Shown piece after piece: positions 1 through 9,826 of a stretch of 64,000 nt of DNA. Position numbers and translations under genes: made by a program. Below the pieces are notes generated by a model. The model saw only the letters and a program-made list of their open reading frames with translations, ran no database searches and was not told the origin of the DNA. How positions within the stretch are numbered: the first letter of the stretch is position 1; each line of letters opens with the position of its first letter. The stretch lies in NCBI RefSeq assembly GCF_004340875.1, contig NZ_SLXQ01000016.1:1-64000 (forward strand), written 5' to 3'. This DNA comes from Tamaricihabitans halophyticus (lineage in GTDB: Bacteria > Actinomycetota > Actinomycetes > Mycobacteriales > Pseudonocardiaceae).

Positions 1-75
1 GTCGACGTCCTCTGGGCACTGCTGCGCGACAACCGTCCCTGGCAAACCAGCACACCCGCAGCCATCAACGCTTGA
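1..75 (+). pseudogene. 3' end of an IS110-type transposase (cut by window start)
   Basis: An open frame enters from the left edge and ends with TGA at 73-75. The last 24 codons encode a segment containing VDVLWALLRDNRPW, which resembles the C-terminal tail of IS110-family transposases. The rest of the gene lies outside the window, so it cannot be said whether the element is intact. Its stop codon lies 5 nt from the convergent stop of the kstD gene. I do not see a terminal repeat. IS110 elements usually have short right ends without long inverted repeats, so this is not evidence against the call. The family assignment rests on a short tail and is moderate. Confidence 0.55.
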
Positions 76-80
76 CACGA

Positions 81-1778
81 TCATTGAGATCCTCCACTGT
101 GCTCCTCGCTGATCACCCCAGACGTCGTCGCGGCTTGCCCGCCCGCGATATCCAGTGCGGCCAGATAGCCGAAGGCCATGGCTGGCCCGATCGTGGCGCC
201 CGGGCCGGCATAGGTATGTCCCATCACCGCCGCGCTGGCGTTACCCGCCGCGTACAGTCCAGGGATTGCCGTGTCGTCGGCGCGTAGTACGCGGCCACGG
301 GTATCGGTGCGCAGCCCACCCTTCGTACCGAGGTCACCGGGGACGATCCGGACGGCGTAGAACGGAGCGCGCCGCACCTCGGCAAGGCTTGGGTTCGGCT
401 GGCGGCGCGGATCGCCGTAGTAGCGGTCATAGTGCGAGTTTCCGCGACCGAAGTCCTCATCGACGCCGTCCCGTGCGAAGCCGTTGAACCGGGTGACCGT
501 GTTCCGCAACGCTTCCGCGGGTACGTCGATTTGCTCGGCAAGCCCTGCGATGGAGTCGGCCCGCCGCACGACACCAGATGCCAGCCACCGTTTCGGGAAC
601 GCTTGGCGAGGGCCGAGCCCGGCGAAGATGTACCGGTTGCGGTAGGTCTTGTCGGCGATCAGCCACGTTGGCATGTTCTGGCCGGGTCCGTTTCCTGTCC
701 CGTACATCGCGTGCACCGCGTCCACATAGGGGGCTGCCTCGTTCACGAACCGCTCGCCGCGCGCGTTCACCAGGAGACAGCCGGGCAGCGTTCGTTCGGC
801 CAGGCAGAAGTAGGGTCGACGCGGCAGTGGGATCGAGGGACCCCACCAGGCATCGTCCATCAGTTCCACAGCCGCGCCCAACCGTTGTCCCGCTTCGATG
901 CCGTCGCCGGTATTCCCGCTCGCGCCAACCGTCCACTCGCTACCGATGGGCTGGCGCTGGTGTTCGTTGCGCATCTGGTCGTTGTGCTCGAAACCGCCGG
1001 TGGTCAGGATTACCCCGGCCGGGGCGGTCATGGTGTAGGGCTCGTCATCGCGCTGTACGACGACGCCGGTAACCCTGCCCTCGGTGGTGTGCAGGTCGAC
1101 GGCGCGGTGGTTGAGCAGGACGGGTACCGAAGCGGCCGCGAGGCCACACCGTAGGCCGGCGGCCAGCGCTTGACCCATGGACACGAGTTCCTTGCCGCGG
1201 ATCCGGGAGAGCAGATGCCGGATGCCCACTCGCGCCGCCGCGCCGATACCCCGTGGGTGTCGGGCGATCAGGTTCAGCCAGCGGTACTCGGCCTGGGTAA
1301 TGGCCATCCCCGCTGGCCCCGCCGCATACGGCGGTTCGAGCTCCGACCGCAGGTTGCCGAGCAGTTTGGCATCCAGCGGGCGCGGTTCCACGGATCGTCC
1401 CAGCGATGCGCCACCGGGAGCTTCCGGGTAGTAGTCGGGATAACCACGAACCCACTGAAAGTGCAGCGGGGTGTGTTGCGTAACGAAGGCGAGCATCGCG
1501 GGACCGGTTGCCAGGAACGCCTCGATCCGTGCCGAGGGGACCACCGGGCCGACGATATGCCGGAGGTATTCGCGAGCTCGTTCGGGCGGTTCCGCGGGAA
1601 GCGCGGCGTTGTTCGGTACCCACACGCCACCACCTGAGCGCGCCGTGGAACCACCGAACCGGGCGGTTTTCTCGAGCACGACGGGGCGTAGCCCGTGGTG
1701 GGCCGCGGTCAACGCCGCCGTCATTCCAGCGGCGCCACTGCCGACCACGACGACGTCGTAGTCATGGGGGTCGGCCAT
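81..1778 (-). CDS. kstD: 3-ketosteroid delta1-dehydrogenase (KstD)
   Basis: Flavoprotein of 565 aa that introduces the C1-C2 double bond into ring A of 3-ketosteroids such as androstenedione, a step that leads to ring B opening. An N-terminal FAD dinucleotide motif (VVVVGSGAAG, residues about 10-19) is followed by the GGSTARSGGGVWVPNN region typical of KstD. The segment RFVNEAAPYVDAV carries a tyrosine in the expected active-site context. Near the C-terminus are FYAVRIVPGDLGTKGG and GNASAAVMG, as in KstD family members of about 560 aa. The ATG at 1778 is chosen because GAGGAG lies just upstream; an in-frame ATG at 1793 would put that site inside the gene. A KstR-like operator (1816-1829) sits 38 nt upstream. 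The 3' end nearly touches an IS110-type fragment. Confidence 0.88.
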   Translation of the reverse strand: MADPHDYDVVVVGSGAAGMTAALTAAHHGLRPVVLEKTARFGGSTARSGGGVWVPNNAALPAEPPERAREYLRHIVGPVVPSARIEAFLATGPAMLAFVTQHTPLHFQWVRGYPDYYPEAPGGASLGRSVEPRPLDAKLLGNLRSELEPPYAAGPAGMAITQAEYRWLNLIARHPRGIGAAARVGIRHLLSRIRGKELVSMGQALAAGLRCGLAAASVPVLLNHRAVDLHTTEGRVTGVVVQRDDEPYTMTAPAGVILTTGGFEHNDQMRNEHQRQPIGSEWTVGASGNTGDGIEAGQRLGAAVELMDDAWWGPSIPLPRRPYFCLAERTLPGCLLVNARGERFVNEAAPYVDAVHAMYGTGNGPGQNMPTWLIADKTYRNRYIFAGLGPRQAFPKRWLASGVVRRADSIAGLAEQIDVPAEALRNTVTRFNGFARDGVDEDFGRGNSHYDRYYGDPRRQPNPSLAEVRRAPFYAVRIVPGDLGTKGGLRTDTRGRVLRADDTAIPGLYAAGNASAAVMGHTYAGPGATIGPAMAFGYLAALDIAGGQAATTSGVISEEHSGGSQ

Positions 1779-1815
1779 GGTCGATCTCCTCATCCGGCTG
1801 CTCCGATTTGGTTAC

Positions 1816-1829
1816 TGAAACAGGTTATA
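1816..1829. promoter_or_regulatory. KstR-type operator upstream of kstD
   Basis: TGAAACAGGTTATA fits TnnAACnnGTTnnA at every fixed position. It lies in the divergent region between kstD (minus strand) and the flavoprotein gene starting at 1925, closer to kstD. The operator consensus is known from mycobacterial and rhodococcal KstR; binding here is inferred. Confidence 0.7.
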
Positions 1830-1882
1830 GTCCGGGCTGCTTCTGGCGCTACAGTGTGGATATCAGAGCGCTGGATTTATTG

Positions 1883-1896
1883 TAGAACATGTTTCA
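1883..1896. promoter_or_regulatory. KstR-type operator upstream of the KstD-like flavoprotein gene
   Basis: TAGAACATGTTTCA fits TnnAACnnGTTnnA completely. It ends 28 nt before the ATG at 1925 and overlaps an in-frame ATG at 1889, which argues that 1889 is not the start codon. Confidence 0.75.
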
Positions 1897-1924
1897 CTAT
1901 TGCGCCGAGATCCTAGGAGGCCGC

Positions 1925-3547
1925 ATGCGGTCGGATACGGATGAGCTCGATGCGGACCTGGTCGTTGTCGGATTCGGCGCGGCGGGTGCCTGTGCGGCGA
2001 TCGAAGCGGCCGATGCCGGCGCGGCGGTGCTGGTCCTCGACCGTTTCGGCGGCGGTGGCACCAGCGCGGTCAGCGGGGGAGTGGTCTACGCCGGCGGCGG
2101 TACCGCGATCCAGCACGGTGCCGGCGTGCGGGACAGTCCGGAAGCGATGTACCAGTACCTGCGGATGGAGGTTGGCGACGCCGTCAGTTCGGCGACGTTG
2201 CGCCGGTTCTGTGCCGAATCGTCAGGGATGATGGACTGGCTGAGTGGACTTGGCGTGCCGTTCGCGAGCAGCCTGTGTCCGGACAAGACGTCCTATCCGA
2301 GCAATCGGCATTACCTGTACTACTCGGGCAGTGAACGTAGTGAGCCGTTCGCGAGCGCGGCCGAGCCCGCGCCGCGCGGGCACCGGGCGCACGGTCGGGG
2401 GACGTCCGGAGCCACGCTGTTCACCGCGCTGGCCAGGGCCGTGCGCGCTCGCGGAGTGGCTGTGTACCGGCAGACCACGGTGACGAGTCTGACGCGGGAC
2501 GAGGCGGGGCGGGTGACCGGCGTCCTCGCCCGCACCCTGCGCGATGCGCCAGGCTGGGCGCGACTGGCGCATCGGCTGCTGTCCCGGTACGCGGCCAAGC
2601 CGGGGCTCTACGTTCCGGCGCTCGGCAGGGCGTTACGCCGTCGCGCTGCCCGACTCGATCAGCGATTCGGGCGCGCGCTGCGGGTGCGTGCGCGTAGCGG
2701 GGTCGTGCTTGCCGCCGGCGGTTTCGTGGCGAACCGGGAGATGATGCGCCAGCATGCTCCCGCCTACCGGGGTTGCCTGCCGTTGGGAACACCCGGCGAT
2801 GATGGCGGCGGTCTCTGGTTGGGGATTCGCGCGGGCGGTGCTACGGCGAAACTCGATCGGCTGTCCGCATGGCGCTTCGTCACGCCACCGACGGCCCTGG
2901 TCGAGGGCCTGCTGGTGGATCGGGCGGGACAACGGATCTGCGACGAGTCCCGGTACGGCGCCGCGATCGGCGCGGCGATCCTGGAACGCACCGATGCGGC
3001 CGCCTGGTTGCTGATCGACCGGCGAATCCGTGCGGCCGCGCTGCGCCAGTTGCGCGGACCGATGCTCTGGTTTCAACGGTTGCAGGGCTGGTACCTGCTG
3101 CGCGCTGGCGCGCATACCGCCTGGAGTCTCGACGAGCTGGCCGAACGAGTCGGTATCGAGGCTGACGGGCTGCGCGAGACGGTGCGTGGATATCACCGCG
3201 CGCTCGCCGATGGCGAACCTGATCCGGCGGGCAAACGCGGCGCCACGCCGCTCGATTCACCGCCGTACACCCTGCTGGACGTGTCCATCCGACCGAATCC
3301 CGGCTACCCGTGCCCGGTGCTCACGCTCGGCGGGCTGGTGGTCAACGAGCGTACCGGCGCGGTGCGTGCCGAGGACGGCACCGACATCCCCGGGTTGTAC
3401 GCCGCGGGCCGGGTAGCGGTGGGACTCTGCGCCAACTCGTACGTGAGTGGACTCTCGCTGGCCGACTGCGTGTTTTCCGGGCGAAGAGCGGGCGTTGCCG
3501 CGATCGCCGCCGCACGAGGCGTCGACACAAATAAGAACATGTTCTAG
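1925..3547 (+). CDS. FAD-dependent oxidoreductase, KstD/fumarate reductase superfamily
   Basis: 540-aa flavoprotein. The N-terminus has a Rossmann FAD motif (VVVGFGAAGACAAIEA), then GGGGTSAVSGGVVYAGGG, as in 3-ketosteroid dehydrogenases and related flavoproteins. The C-terminus has GLYAAGRVAVGLCANSYVSG, the FAD-contact segment of this superfamily. It is more diverged from classical KstD than the neighbour at 81-1778, so a different ketosteroid (for example a 5alpha- or delta4-type dehydrogenation) is possible; substrate cannot be read from the sequence. The start ATG at 1925 has AGGAGG at 1915-1920. The last codons (N-M-F-stop) lie inside a KstR-like operator that serves hsaA downstream. Confidence 0.75.
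   Translation: MRSDTDELDADLVVVGFGAAGACAAIEAADAGAAVLVLDRFGGGGTSAVSGGVVYAGGGTAIQHGAGVRDSPEAMYQYLRMEVGDAVSSATLRRFCAESSGMMDWLSGLGVPFASSLCPDKTSYPSNRHYLYYSGSERSEPFASAAEPAPRGHRAHGRGTSGATLFTALARAVRARGVAVYRQTTVTSLTRDEAGRVTGVLARTLRDAPGWARLAHRLLSRYAAKPGLYVPALGRALRRRAARLDQRFGRALRVRARSGVVLAAGGFVANREMMRQHAPAYRGCLPLGTPGDDGGGLWLGIRAGGATAKLDRLSAWRFVTPPTALVEGLLVDRAGQRICDESRYGAAIGAAILERTDAAAWLLIDRRIRAAALRQLRGPMLWFQRLQGWYLLRAGAHTAWSLDELAERVGIEADGLRETVRGYHRALADGEPDPAGKRGATPLDSPPYTLLDVSIRPNPGYPCPVLTLGGLVVNERTGAVRAEDGTDIPGLYAAGRVAVGLCANSYVSGLSLADCVFSGRRAGVAAIAAARGVDTNKNMF
3533..3546. promoter_or_regulatory. KstR-type operator upstream of hsaA, inside the 3' end of the preceding gene
   Basis: AAGAACATGTTCTA is a 12-bp palindrome core (AGAACATGTTCT) that matches TnnAACnnGTTnnA except for the first base. 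It spans the final codons and stop of the upstream flavoprotein gene and lies 100 nt before the hsaA start. Confidence 0.65.
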
Positions 3548-3646
3548 TATTGGTCGGACGATTGAGCCCGGAACGATGCTCACCGGTACGGCGGCTGGTG
3601 CCGCGCATGGTCGGTGATCGCCAACCGAGCAGAACGGGAGTCGTTG

Positions 3647-4822
3647 ATGAGCGAGGACGTCGAGCACCGGGTGATCGCCGGAATTCGGGAGATACTGCCG
3701 GTAATCGCGGAACGAGCGCAGGAGGCCGAGGAGCAGCGCCGGATACCGCCGGAGTCCATCAAGGCGCTTCAGGAGCTTGGCCTGTTCCGGCTGCTGCAGC
3801 CGAAGCGATTCGGCGGTTTCGAGGAAGACCCGAACACGTTCTACTCCGCGATTCGATTGTTGGCGAGTGCCTGCGGGTCAACCGGCTGGGTTGGAGCCGT
3901 ACTGGGGGTACATCCATGGCAGCTCGGGCTTTTCGATGCCAAGGCACAGGAGGAGGTGTGGGGCGCGGACACCGATACCCGGATCTCGTCGTCCTACGCG
4001 CCGATGGGTCGGGCCACTCCGGTGGACGGCGGTTTCCGGTTCACCGGCCGGTGGAGTTTCTCCTCCGGTTGTGACTACGCGAGCTGGGTGTTCCTTGGTG
4101 GTCTGGTGCTCGACGAATCCGGCTCACCCACGGATTTCCGTACGTTCCTGTTGCCTGCCACGGACTACGCGATCGATGACGTATGGGACACGATCGGCCT
4201 GCGCGGCACCGGAAGCAACGACATCATCGTGGAGGACGTGTTCGTTCCCGACTACCGGACACTGAGCTTTGTGGACACCGGGAAATGCCGTTGTCCGGGC
4301 CAGGAAGTGAATCCCGGTCCGCTGTACCGTCTGCCGTTCGCTTCGGTGTTCTCCTGCTCGATCGCGGTACCGGTCGTCGGCATGGCCACCGGCGCCTACC
4401 GGGCCTATGTCGAGCACACCAGGGAGCGGGTGCGCGCCTCCACGCGCGGTAAGGCGGCCGACGACACCTTCAACCAGCTGCGCATCGCTGAAGCGGCCAG
4501 CGAGATCGATACCGCGATGCACGGGATCGAGCGCGGTATCGGCGAAGAACTCGAGCTGGCGCACCGGGCGGAGAAGATCCCGCTGCCACTGCGCCTGCGG
4601 CTACGCAGGGACCAGGTGAACGCCACCGGTGCCGCGATTCGGGCGGTTGACCGGCTGTTCGAAAGCGCCGGCGGCCGAGCTCTGAAAGTAGGCACGCCGA
4701 TCCAACGGTTCTGGCGGGACGCGCACGCCGGACGGGTGCACGCGATCAACGACCCGGAGAAAGTACTGGCGATGTTCGGCCAGCACGAACTCGGTATGCC
4801 GGTACAGGACGCCTGGCTGTAG
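3647..4822 (+). CDS. hsaA: 3-HSA hydroxylase, oxygenase component HsaA
   Basis: 391-aa protein of the acyl-CoA dehydrogenase-like flavin monooxygenase group (mycobacterial HsaA is about 394 aa). With reduced flavin from HsaB it hydroxylates 3-HSA to the catechol 3,4-DHSA in steroid ring A degradation. Visible features are an N-terminal helical domain, the segment FRLLQPKRFGG, the central GRWSFSSGCDYASWVFLGG strand region, and the C-terminal helical segment near GGRALKVGTPIQRFWRDAHAG. ATG at 3647 is preceded by GGGAG; an upstream in-frame ATG at 3614 has no good ribosome site. The gene order hsaA-hsaD-hsaC-hsaB with short or overlapping junctions is that of the Mycobacterium tuberculosis hsa operon. 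Confidence 0.9.
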   Translation: MSEDVEHRVIAGIREILPVIAERAQEAEEQRRIPPESIKALQELGLFRLLQPKRFGGFEEDPNTFYSAIRLLASACGSTGWVGAVLGVHPWQLGLFDAKAQEEVWGADTDTRISSSYAPMGRATPVDGGFRFTGRWSFSSGCDYASWVFLGGLVLDESGSPTDFRTFLLPATDYAIDDVWDTIGLRGTGSNDIIVEDVFVPDYRTLSFVDTGKCRCPGQEVNPGPLYRLPFASVFSCSIAVPVVGMATGAYRAYVEHTRERVRASTRGKAADDTFNQLRIAEAASEIDTAMHGIERGIGEELELAHRAEKIPLPLRLRLRRDQVNATGAAIRAVDRLFESAGGRALKVGTPIQRFWRDAHAGRVHAINDPEKVLAMFGQHELGMPVQDAWL

Positions 4823-7217
<2,395 letters not shown>

Positions 7218-7359
7218 TTTATCCACTACGTTCTGCCATGTTCGACCAGGTACGTTATCCTGGCGTAATGTCCGTACCGGCTGGTAACCCGCGTTGTCAG
7301 CCGCACCGTACGGAGAACGGTTTCACCACGTCATCGCCTGAATATTCAGCGCGCTAAGG

Positions 7360-8931
7360 TTGTCCCTGGGGTTCGCGCGTAGTCAGGTCAGTTCAGGAAA
7401 CCGTTACACGTCCGAGGAGCGTGCCGTCATCGACACAGGTCAGCTGATCGCGGAGCGTTACCGCCTGATGGAGACCATCGGCACCGGCTCGATGGGCGTC
7501 GTCTGGCAGGCACGCGACGAGCGACTTGGCCGCGTGGTCGCCGTCAAGCAGCTGCTCATCCAGCCGGGGCGCAGTCCAGAGCAGGCCGAGGAGGCCAGGC
7601 GAAGGGCGATGCGCGAGGCGCGGATCGCGGCACGGCTGCAGCACAACAACGCGATCTCGGTCTATGACGTCGTCGAGCACCACGGCGAGCCGTGCATGGT
7701 GATGGAGTACCTGCCCTCACGCAGCCTTGCGACGATGCTCACCGAGCGTGGCGCGTTACCGCCGCGCGAGGTCGCCGAGATCGGTAGTCAGGTGGCCACC
7801 GCGCTCGCCGCGGCGCATGCCGCGGGAATCGTGCACCGGGACATCAAGCCGGCCAATATCCTGATCGATTACTCGGGCACGGTGAAGCTCACCGATTTCG
7901 GGATCTCGCGAGCCACCGATGACGGCACGCTGACACAGACCGCCGGGATGGTCGCCGGCACGCCGGCCTACCTCGCCCCGGAGGTGGCCCAGGGCAAGGA
8001 CCACACGCAGTCCTCCGATGTCTTCTCGCTCGGCTCGACGTTGTTTCACGCGGTGGAAGGCGAACCGCCGTACGGCTTCAAGGACAATCCGCTCGCCCAG
8101 TTGTACGCCGTCGCGATGGGCGGCGAACCCGAGCTGCGTTTCGCGGGAGCCTTGCGTCCGGTGCTGAGCCGGCTACTGAGCAGGGACCCGCAGGTACGGC
8201 CGAGCGTGCAGCAGGTCCGGCATGAGCTGAACACCATCGCCTCGGTTGGCGACGGAGCCCGGCTCGCCGAAGTCGTGCAGTCCGGGCAGGCGGCGGCGCC
8301 AGGCCCGGCGCCGACCGCGGTGCAACCAGCCGTCGGCGGCGGCACCATGGTGGGTGCCCAGGCGCAGGGCCCGCCACCCACACCGCCGCCGGCCAAGGCC
8401 ACGCAGCGGACGTCCGGCCGGTCGCGGCGCAAGGTCTGGCTGGCGCTGCTCGCCGCGGTGTTGCTGCTCGCCGCCGGTACCGCGACGCTGATCCTGGTCA
8501 ACTCCTCAGGCGACCCCGCTTCGCCAACACCGCCAGCCGCCTCCGAGCCCGCGGAGCCCGAACCGAGCGAGTCCAGCGCGCCGCCGAGCGAACCGGAAAC
8601 GCCACCCGAGGGGGAACCGGTGAACGACTGGGGGGCCGCTGGACGGTTGGTGATCGCCTATTACGGGGGCGACGCGGCCGCTGCTTGGGGAATGCTGACG
8701 CCGAACGCGCAGCAGGCCTTTGGCGGCCGACAGGCGTTCAACGAGTACTGGGCGCAGTACGACGCCGTGTGGTCCTGTTGCGCCGATGGGGTGTCGAACA
8801 ACCCCGATGGTTCGGCGAACGTGCCGGTGCGGGTGACCTACCAGTCCGACTCGGGTACCGACGAGCAGGCCCGCCAGGTGCGAGTGACCAGGCTGAACGG
8901 TGAGTTGCGGATCGATTCGGCGGCCAAGTAG
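7360..8931 (+). CDS. Membrane Ser/Thr protein kinase (PknB/PknD-like)
   Basis: 523-aa Hanks-type kinase. The kinase domain (about residues 33-290) shows the glycine loop GTGSMGVVW, lysine in VAVKQLL, HRDIKPANIL, and DFG in LTDFGIS. A proline/alanine-rich linker leads to one membrane segment at about residues 357-382. The outside part begins with a Pro/Glu/Ser-rich stalk and ends in a compact domain with paired cysteines (WSCCADG) that could be an NTF2-like sensor. The only start codon between the upstream stop at 7339 and the kinase domain is TTG at 7360, with poor ribosome site, so the start is uncertain. It sits between hsaB and the TetR gene without overlap and has no KstR-like operator. 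Its substrate is unknown. Confidence 0.85.
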   Translation: MSLGFARSQVSSGNRYTSEERAVIDTGQLIAERYRLMETIGTGSMGVVWQARDERLGRVVAVKQLLIQPGRSPEQAEEARRRAMREARIAARLQHNNAISVYDVVEHHGEPCMVMEYLPSRSLATMLTERGALPPREVAEIGSQVATALAAAHAAGIVHRDIKPANILIDYSGTVKLTDFGISRATDDGTLTQTAGMVAGTPAYLAPEVAQGKDHTQSSDVFSLGSTLFHAVEGEPPYGFKDNPLAQLYAVAMGGEPELRFAGALRPVLSRLLSRDPQVRPSVQQVRHELNTIASVGDGARLAEVVQSGQAAAPGPAPTAVQPAVGGGTMVGAQAQGPPPTPPPAKATQRTSGRSRRKVWLALLAAVLLLAAGTATLILVNSSGDPASPTPPAASEPAEPEPSESSAPPSEPETPPEGEPVNDWGAAGRLVIAYYGGDAAAAWGMLTPNAQQAFGGRQAFNEYWAQYDAVWSCCADGVSNNPDGSANVPVRVTYQSDSGTDEQARQVRVTRLNGELRIDSAAK

Positions 8932-8945
8932 CGCATAATGCGCGC

Positions 8946-8962
8946 GGTAACGAAGCGTTTCC
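8946..8962. promoter_or_regulatory. Imperfect palindrome upstream of the KstR2-like gene, candidate operator
   Basis: GGTAACG-AAG-CGTTTCC is an inverted repeat with one mismatch, centred about 36 nt before the kstR2-like ATG. A second short palindrome, GCGCAT-A-ATGCGC, lies at 8931-8943. TetR proteins often bind such sites in their own promoters, but neither matches the known mycobacterial KstR2 motif AnCAAGnnCTTGnT. Confidence 0.35.
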
Positions 8963-8989
8963 GAGGACTACCGAAAGGACAGTTGGTCG

Positions 8990-9637
8990 ATGAGCCCCCG
9001 AGGTCGTAAGCAGGCCGCTGAGCTCGGCGCGTCGAGCCGGCGCGCGGAGCTACTCGCGCACGCCGCCGAGATGTTCGCCGAGCGGGGCTTTCGGGCAACC
9101 ACCGTGCGGGATATCGCCGATGCCGCCGGCATGCTCTCCGGCAGCCTCTACCACCACTTCGACTCCAAAGAGTCCATGGTGGACGAGATCCTGCGCGGCT
9201 TCCTCGACGAGTTGTTCGGTCGCTACCAGGAGATTCTGGCCCGTGAACTCGGTCCTCGACAGAGCCTTGAAGCGATCGTGATCGCCTCCTTCGAATGCAT
9301 CGAAGCGCGTAGGGCCGAGGTCGCGGTGTATCAGAGCGAGGCCAAGTACCTGATGCGGTTCGAGCGCTTCAGCTACCTCGGTGAGCGCAACGTCGAGTTC
9401 CGCAAGATGTGGATCGGGTTGTTCGAGGACGGCGTTCGGCAGGGCGTGTTCCGCCAGGGGATGGATCTCGAACTGGTGTACCGGTTCGTCCGGGACACCG
9501 TGTGGGTGGCCGTGCACTGGTACCGGCCGGAAGGCGGCGAGCTGTCCGCGCGGGCCATCGCCGAGCAGTACCTGGAGATCCTGCTGGACGGGATCGGGGT
9601 CGGCCGGCGCAATACCGTGGCCAAATCGAACGGCTGA
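8990..9637 (+). CDS. kstR2: TetR-family regulator, KstR2-like
   Basis: 215-aa TetR protein. The DNA-binding part (about residues 20-64) contains AERGFRATTVRDIADAAGM and SGSLYHHFDSKESMVDEILR, closely matching the KstR2 pattern. The ligand domain keeps FSYLGERN, RKMWI, and YRFVRDTVWVAVHWYRPEGG, also KstR2-like and unlike KstR. KstR2 in mycobacteria controls the HIP (ring C/D) degradation genes in response to HIP-CoA. Here no HIP genes are nearby; the gene lies between a kinase and cyp125. Start ATG at 8990 follows GAAAGGACAG. The assignment of the subfamily is good, the regulon in this organism is not known from the window. Confidence 0.78.
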   Translation: MSPRGRKQAAELGASSRRAELLAHAAEMFAERGFRATTVRDIADAAGMLSGSLYHHFDSKESMVDEILRGFLDELFGRYQEILARELGPRQSLEAIVIASFECIEARRAEVAVYQSEAKYLMRFERFSYLGERNVEFRKMWIGLFEDGVRQGVFRQGMDLELVYRFVRDTVWVAVHWYRPEGGELSARAIAEQYLEILLDGIGVGRRNTVAKSNG

Positions 9638-9669
9638 GCGTCTCGCCAGGAATAACCTGGCCACTTTTC

Positions 9670-9683
9670 TAGAACGCGTTACA
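9670..9683. promoter_or_regulatory. KstR-type operator, distal site upstream of cyp125
   Basis: TAGAACGCGTTACA fits TnnAACnnGTTnnA fully. It lies 33 nt after the kstR2-like stop and 143 nt before the cyp125 start. Confidence 0.65.
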
Positions 9684-9773
9684 GGTGTTCTGTCGCGCGC
9701 GTTGTCGCCTGCCATTGTAGGTGATCATGGGCTAAATCTTCTCTTAGTTAACACCGTATGCTTCAATGTTAGG

Positions 9774-9787
9774 TAGAACGTGTTGCA
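9774..9787. promoter_or_regulatory. KstR-type operator, proximal site upstream of cyp125
   Basis: TAGAACGTGTTGCA fits TnnAACnnGTTnnA fully and ends 39 nt before the GTG start of cyp125. The overlapping element CAAG-TTT-CTTG at 9786-9796 resembles KstR2 half-sites with one extra spacer base. Confidence 0.72.
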
Positions 9788-9826
9788 AGTTTCTTGGTAG
9801 CAACGAGCTCCCCGCAGGAGGCAGTC

